Of a stretch of 64,000 nucleotides of DNA, positions 62,251-64,000 are shown in pieces. Position 1 is the first letter of the stretch. Each line of letters starts with the position of its first letter. The stretch is from Acidobacteriota bacterium. Lineage in GTDB: Bacteria; Acidobacteriota; Blastocatellia; Pyrinomonadales; Pyrinomonadaceae. The notes under the pieces were generated by a model. That model was not told the origin of the DNA. It made no database searches and saw only the letters and a list, made by a program, of their open reading frames with translations. A program made the translations under genes and the position numbers. The stretch lies in contig JAIVJV010000011.1 in the NCBI GenBank assembly GCA_020199835.1, positions 1 through 64,000 on the forward strand, in the 5' to 3' direction.

Positions 62251-62449
62251 CTATGGGCCGACTCGCGTCTCTGAATTTGAACATAGGAAACGAACACCCG
62301 ACCTCATATTGCTACTGCGCTACGCCCGTCTCGCCGGTATCCCGCTTGTATATATTGCTGATGATGATCTCGATCTACAGACATTCCAGCAAAAGCATTA
62401 TGAGATCACGGTTCCTCCTCTGATGTTTCAGAATCGGGCTGGGCTTTAG
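62192..62449 (+). pseudogene. Truncated XRE regulator (C-terminal half)
   Basis: An 85-codon frame (TTG start at 62192, GTG within) ends with RVSEFEHRKRTPDLILLLRYARLAGIPLVYIADDDLDLQTF, clearly parallel to ISRYERGEREPSLFVLLAYG of the intact XRE gene. Recognition helices 1-3 are missing, replaced by residues encoded in the overlap with the upstream gene. It likely lost its N-terminus by deletion. Its end overlaps the convergent Ntn-hydrolase gene by 44 bp. Confidence 0.55.
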
Positions 62450-63473
62450 TGTCTGGACTTGTGCGTGACAAGCCAAACAAGCGAACCGCGCCCGCTTCTT
62501 CGTCTATGTCCACATAAAGGCCAAGCGGCACGATCTGGAACGGGGCGGGTGTGTAATTCGCATCGTTGAAGGTGCGCCGCATTGCCGCCTGAGCCGATTG
62601 TTGAATGTAGTTCTCTCGCCACTCAAGCACGTAATCAATCAAGTTTTGTAAATAGCCCCTGAACTCGTCGTTATGAATGGATAAATCCGGGCACATCAGT
62701 ATCAATTCCGATAGCCGCTCATTGAAATTTGTAACGCGGCTTTCAAGCTCTTGAATAGTGTCGCGTTCTAGCGGCTGGATACCGCGATTACTCGCGATCA
62801 TGATTTGAGTATCGCCACCGATCACGTTGCTTGTTTTCTTTGCCAGCAAGAATAAGTGAATCCCCAAATTGATAGAACGATTCCTAACCCACCCCTCTTG
62901 ATACAGTCGCTCAACCTCGTGTCTGTAAATAGCCTCGTCCCAACCGATCATCGAATAGCCGCTCACGGGCTTGATTGTTGAGCCGCGCAATTCATATAGC
63001 AGCGGGTCGCTCTCGCCACTCGCGTGCTTGACGCAAAGGATAAATGCGGTGCTTTTGTCGTATGCGGGAGAGACAGCGACTTCGTTGCGATGAAAGTCCA
63101 ACAAAAGTTCGCGAATCTTGGACTTGACCGTCGCGCTATCATGCTTACCCTGCCAAGATGTTATTTCGTCCGTTAGCCGATCGGTGAACCCGTCAACCAA
63201 TGGCCCGTCACCGGAGCCGCCTATTACGAACTCGTATTCACCGGCGAGCTGTGGCCGAATCTTGTCAACACTGCAACGGTAGTCCGCATAGTAGCCCTCG
63301 GGGGTGGGAACAGTCAGAGTCTCTTGCGAATCGGCACAGATAACAATGGCGTCATAGCAACGAAACGCAGCAATTAAAGTCACACGCTTCCTCTTTCCAA
63401 GCCGCTTCTGATTCGACTGGAAACCCGTTAGACTGAATGAGGGTCGCGGCTTATAGCGCGATAGTGAGTCCAT
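62406..63473 (-). CDS. Proteasome-like Ntn-hydrolase carried by the transposon
   Basis: The 355-codon frame contains a proteasome-type core: VTLIAAFRCYDAIVICADSQETL, then SVDKIRPQLAGEYEFVIGGSGDGP, with Thr, Asp and Lys positioned as catalytic Thr1, Asp17 and Lys33. GTG at 63381-63383 has a perfect AGAGGA site 5 nt upstream and would place the Thr at residue 2, as in Anbu-type bacterial proteasome homologues. The ATG at 63473 would add 30 residues. A long helical C-terminus (NERLSELILMCPDLSIHND and more) follows. A peptidase function is likely but unproven. Confidence 0.75.
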   Translation of the reverse strand: MDSLSRYKPRPSFSLTGFQSNQKRLGKRKRVTLIAAFRCYDAIVICADSQETLTVPTPEGYYADYRCSVDKIRPQLAGEYEFVIGGSGDGPLVDGFTDRLTDEITSWQGKHDSATVKSKIRELLLDFHRNEVAVSPAYDKSTAFILCVKHASGESDPLLYELRGSTIKPVSGYSMIGWDEAIYRHEVERLYQEGWVRNRSINLGIHLFLLAKKTSNVIGGDTQIMIASNRGIQPLERDTIQELESRVTNFNERLSELILMCPDLSIHNDEFRGYLQNLIDYVLEWRENYIQQSAQAAMRRTFNDANYTPAPFQIVPLGLYVDIDEEAGAVRLFGLSRTSPDTKAQPDSETSEEEP

Positions 63474-63479
63474 AGTGCC

Positions 63480-63502
63480 CTTTTGTCAAGTATATAATCT
63501 GC
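63480..63502 (-). repeat. Right terminal inverted repeat
   Basis: Complementary to 59971-59993 at 21 of 23 positions. It carries TTGACA (complement of 63484-63489) pointing inward to the Ntn-hydrolase gene; CACTAT (complement of 63461-63466) at 17 bp is a weak -10. Confidence 0.88.
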
Positions 63503-63510
63503 ACTTGGAC
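63503..63510. repeat. Right 8-bp target-site duplication (ACTTGGAC)
   Basis: Exact direct copy of 59963-59970, immediately outside the right inverted repeat. Confidence 0.85.
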
Positions 63511-63534
63511 TCATTTTGCCGCGCAAGCTATAAT
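63505..63534 (+). promoter_or_regulatory. Promoter of the aminotransferase gene, rebuilt by the transposon
   Basis: TTGGAC (63505-63510, inside the right duplication), an 18-bp spacer and a perfect TATAAT (63529-63534) would drive the downstream gene. The duplication retained the -35 hexamer but replaced everything upstream of it. Confidence 0.55.
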
Positions 63535-63577
63535 CCCCAGTCCCAACCACAACTCTGGAAGGAACGTTTCCAAAATA

Positions 63578-64000
63578 GTGACAACCTCGCCAACGGTTTT
63601 GCGCCTGGCTTCGCGACTCACAGACGTCGGTTTTTCAGATATCGTCAAGCTTCGCAACCGCATCATGGAACTGCGGGCGCAGGGCGAAACTGTCTACCAG
63701 TTTGAAGGCGGCGAGCCGTTCATGCCGACGCCTGAACCGATCAAGGAAGCCATGACGCGAGCACTCGCGGAAAACAAGACGCGCTACGCTCCCTCCTCCG
63801 GTATTCCGGAACTGCGCGAAGCCATTGCCGAAAAACTCCGCACGCGAAATCGAATACCCGCGGAAGCGAAAGACGTCATCGTCGTTAACGGCGGCATGCA
63901 GGCGCTGTTTGGCGCGTTTCAATCGGTCGTCAATCCGGGCGATGAAGTGCTGCTGTTCTCGCCTTACTGGACGCCGATCAAAGATCTCGTGGCCCACTGC
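63578..64000 (+). CDS. Class I/II aminotransferase, 5' part (cut by window end)
   Basis: 141 codons are present, GTG start, no stop. The product contains SDIVKLRNRIMELRAQGETV, FEGGEPFMPTP, TRYAPSSGIPELREAIAEKL and VVNGGMQALFGAFQSVVNPGDEV, all typical of aspartate/aromatic aminotransferases (PLP fold type I); the PLP Lys lies beyond the edge. GGAAGGA is about 14 nt upstream of the GTG, so the start is uncertain. Confidence 0.85.
   Translation, partial: MTTSPTVLRLASRLTDVGFSDIVKLRNRIMELRAQGETVYQFEGGEPFMPTPEPIKEAMTRALAENKTRYAPSSGIPELREAIAEKLRTRNRIPAEAKDVIVVNGGMQALFGAFQSVVNPGDEVLLFSPYWTPIKDLVAHC

Larger units (their letters stand above)
59971..63502 (+). mobile_element. Complete IS1595-type transposon with cargo genes, 3532 bp
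   Basis: The ends are 23-bp inverted repeats (59971-59993 and 63480-63502, 21/23 identical, sharing the 20-bp GATTATATACTTGACAAAAG), flanked by the 8-bp duplication ACTTGGAC. Inside lie an ISXO2-like transposase, a membrane protein, a XRE regulator, an unknown protein, a truncated XRE and a proteasome-like hydrolase. IS1595-family members are known to carry passenger genes. The transposase looks intact, so the element may be mobile or recently inserted. Confidence 0.9.

Overview
The window looks like chromosomal DNA of an Acidobacteriota bacterium, most likely class Blastocatellia (Pyrinomonadaceae-like). The evidence is the 5' end of a 16S rRNA gene at the left edge, a VWFA-related protein of the acidobacterial type, a TonB receptor with a carboxypeptidase-regulatory-like N-terminus, and many small zinc-ribbon proteins. 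The taxonomic call is an inference. Genes are densely packed, often with ATGA or TAATG overlaps, and most intergenic space is regulatory or palindromic repeat DNA.

Layout. 1-445 (minus): start of an rRNA operon with its leader and a near-consensus promoter. 528-4244 (minus): M61-like peptidase, SH3 lipoprotein, MobB-like P-loop protein and FmdE-like protein. 4243-6902 (plus): small Cys/His secreted protein and a ZnuD-like TonB receptor preceded by a structured leader. 6958-12191 (plus): one promoter, then a 25-residue membrane microprotein, VWA protein, purH, M48 peptidase, fabI and a LOG-family protein. 12131-25200 (minus): a very long co-directional run with cutA, a DUF2007-type protein, a PfkB kinase, MTA phosphorylase, an MBL hydrolase, a parvulin, methylmalonyl-CoA epimerase, meaB, an acyl-CoA dehydrogenase, rluB, scpB, scpA, trpS, an M50 protease and an NHL protein. 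25234-29312 (plus): hflX (apparently with an AUC start) and a 7TM-HD protein. 29323-40286 (minus): HIT protein, HU, rpsA, a BNR propeller protein, an OmpA-like envelope protein, gdhA and larE. 40520-43172 (plus): three secreted TPR or helical proteins. 43180-57716: M28 peptidase, a zinc-ribbon membrane protein, then a minus-strand run with a MacB-like permease, HAD protein, CNB-DUF1003 protein, ABC ATPase, SRPBCC-adenylate cyclase, nuoI, ndk and sucD, then a toxin/antitoxin-like pair and a beta-CASP RNase, and finally sucC. 57824-59757: OsmC, a DUF6624-type protein, tRNA-Pro(GGG) and a MerR regulator.

The most unusual region is 59963-63510. It is a complete transposon whose limits can be read directly: an IS1595-type (ISXO2-like) transposase, 23-bp terminal inverted repeats (21/23 identical) and an 8-bp target duplication (ACTTGGAC). 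Besides the transposase it carries a translationally coupled membrane protein, one intact and one truncated XRE regulator, an unknown protein, and a proteasome-like Ntn-hydrolase whose best ribosome binding site points to a GTG start that would expose a catalytic threonine at position 2. Both inverted repeats contain an inward-facing TTGACA. The insertion lies at the -35 box of a downstream aminotransferase gene cut by the right edge.

The cellular themes are housekeeping (purine synthesis and salvage, fatty-acid synthesis, TCA cycle, chromosome condensation, translation), envelope and secreted proteases, and nucleotide signalling: a cyclase close to a cyclic-nucleotide-binding protein, and a PgpH-type HD protein. 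At least four families of palindromic intergenic repeats recur.
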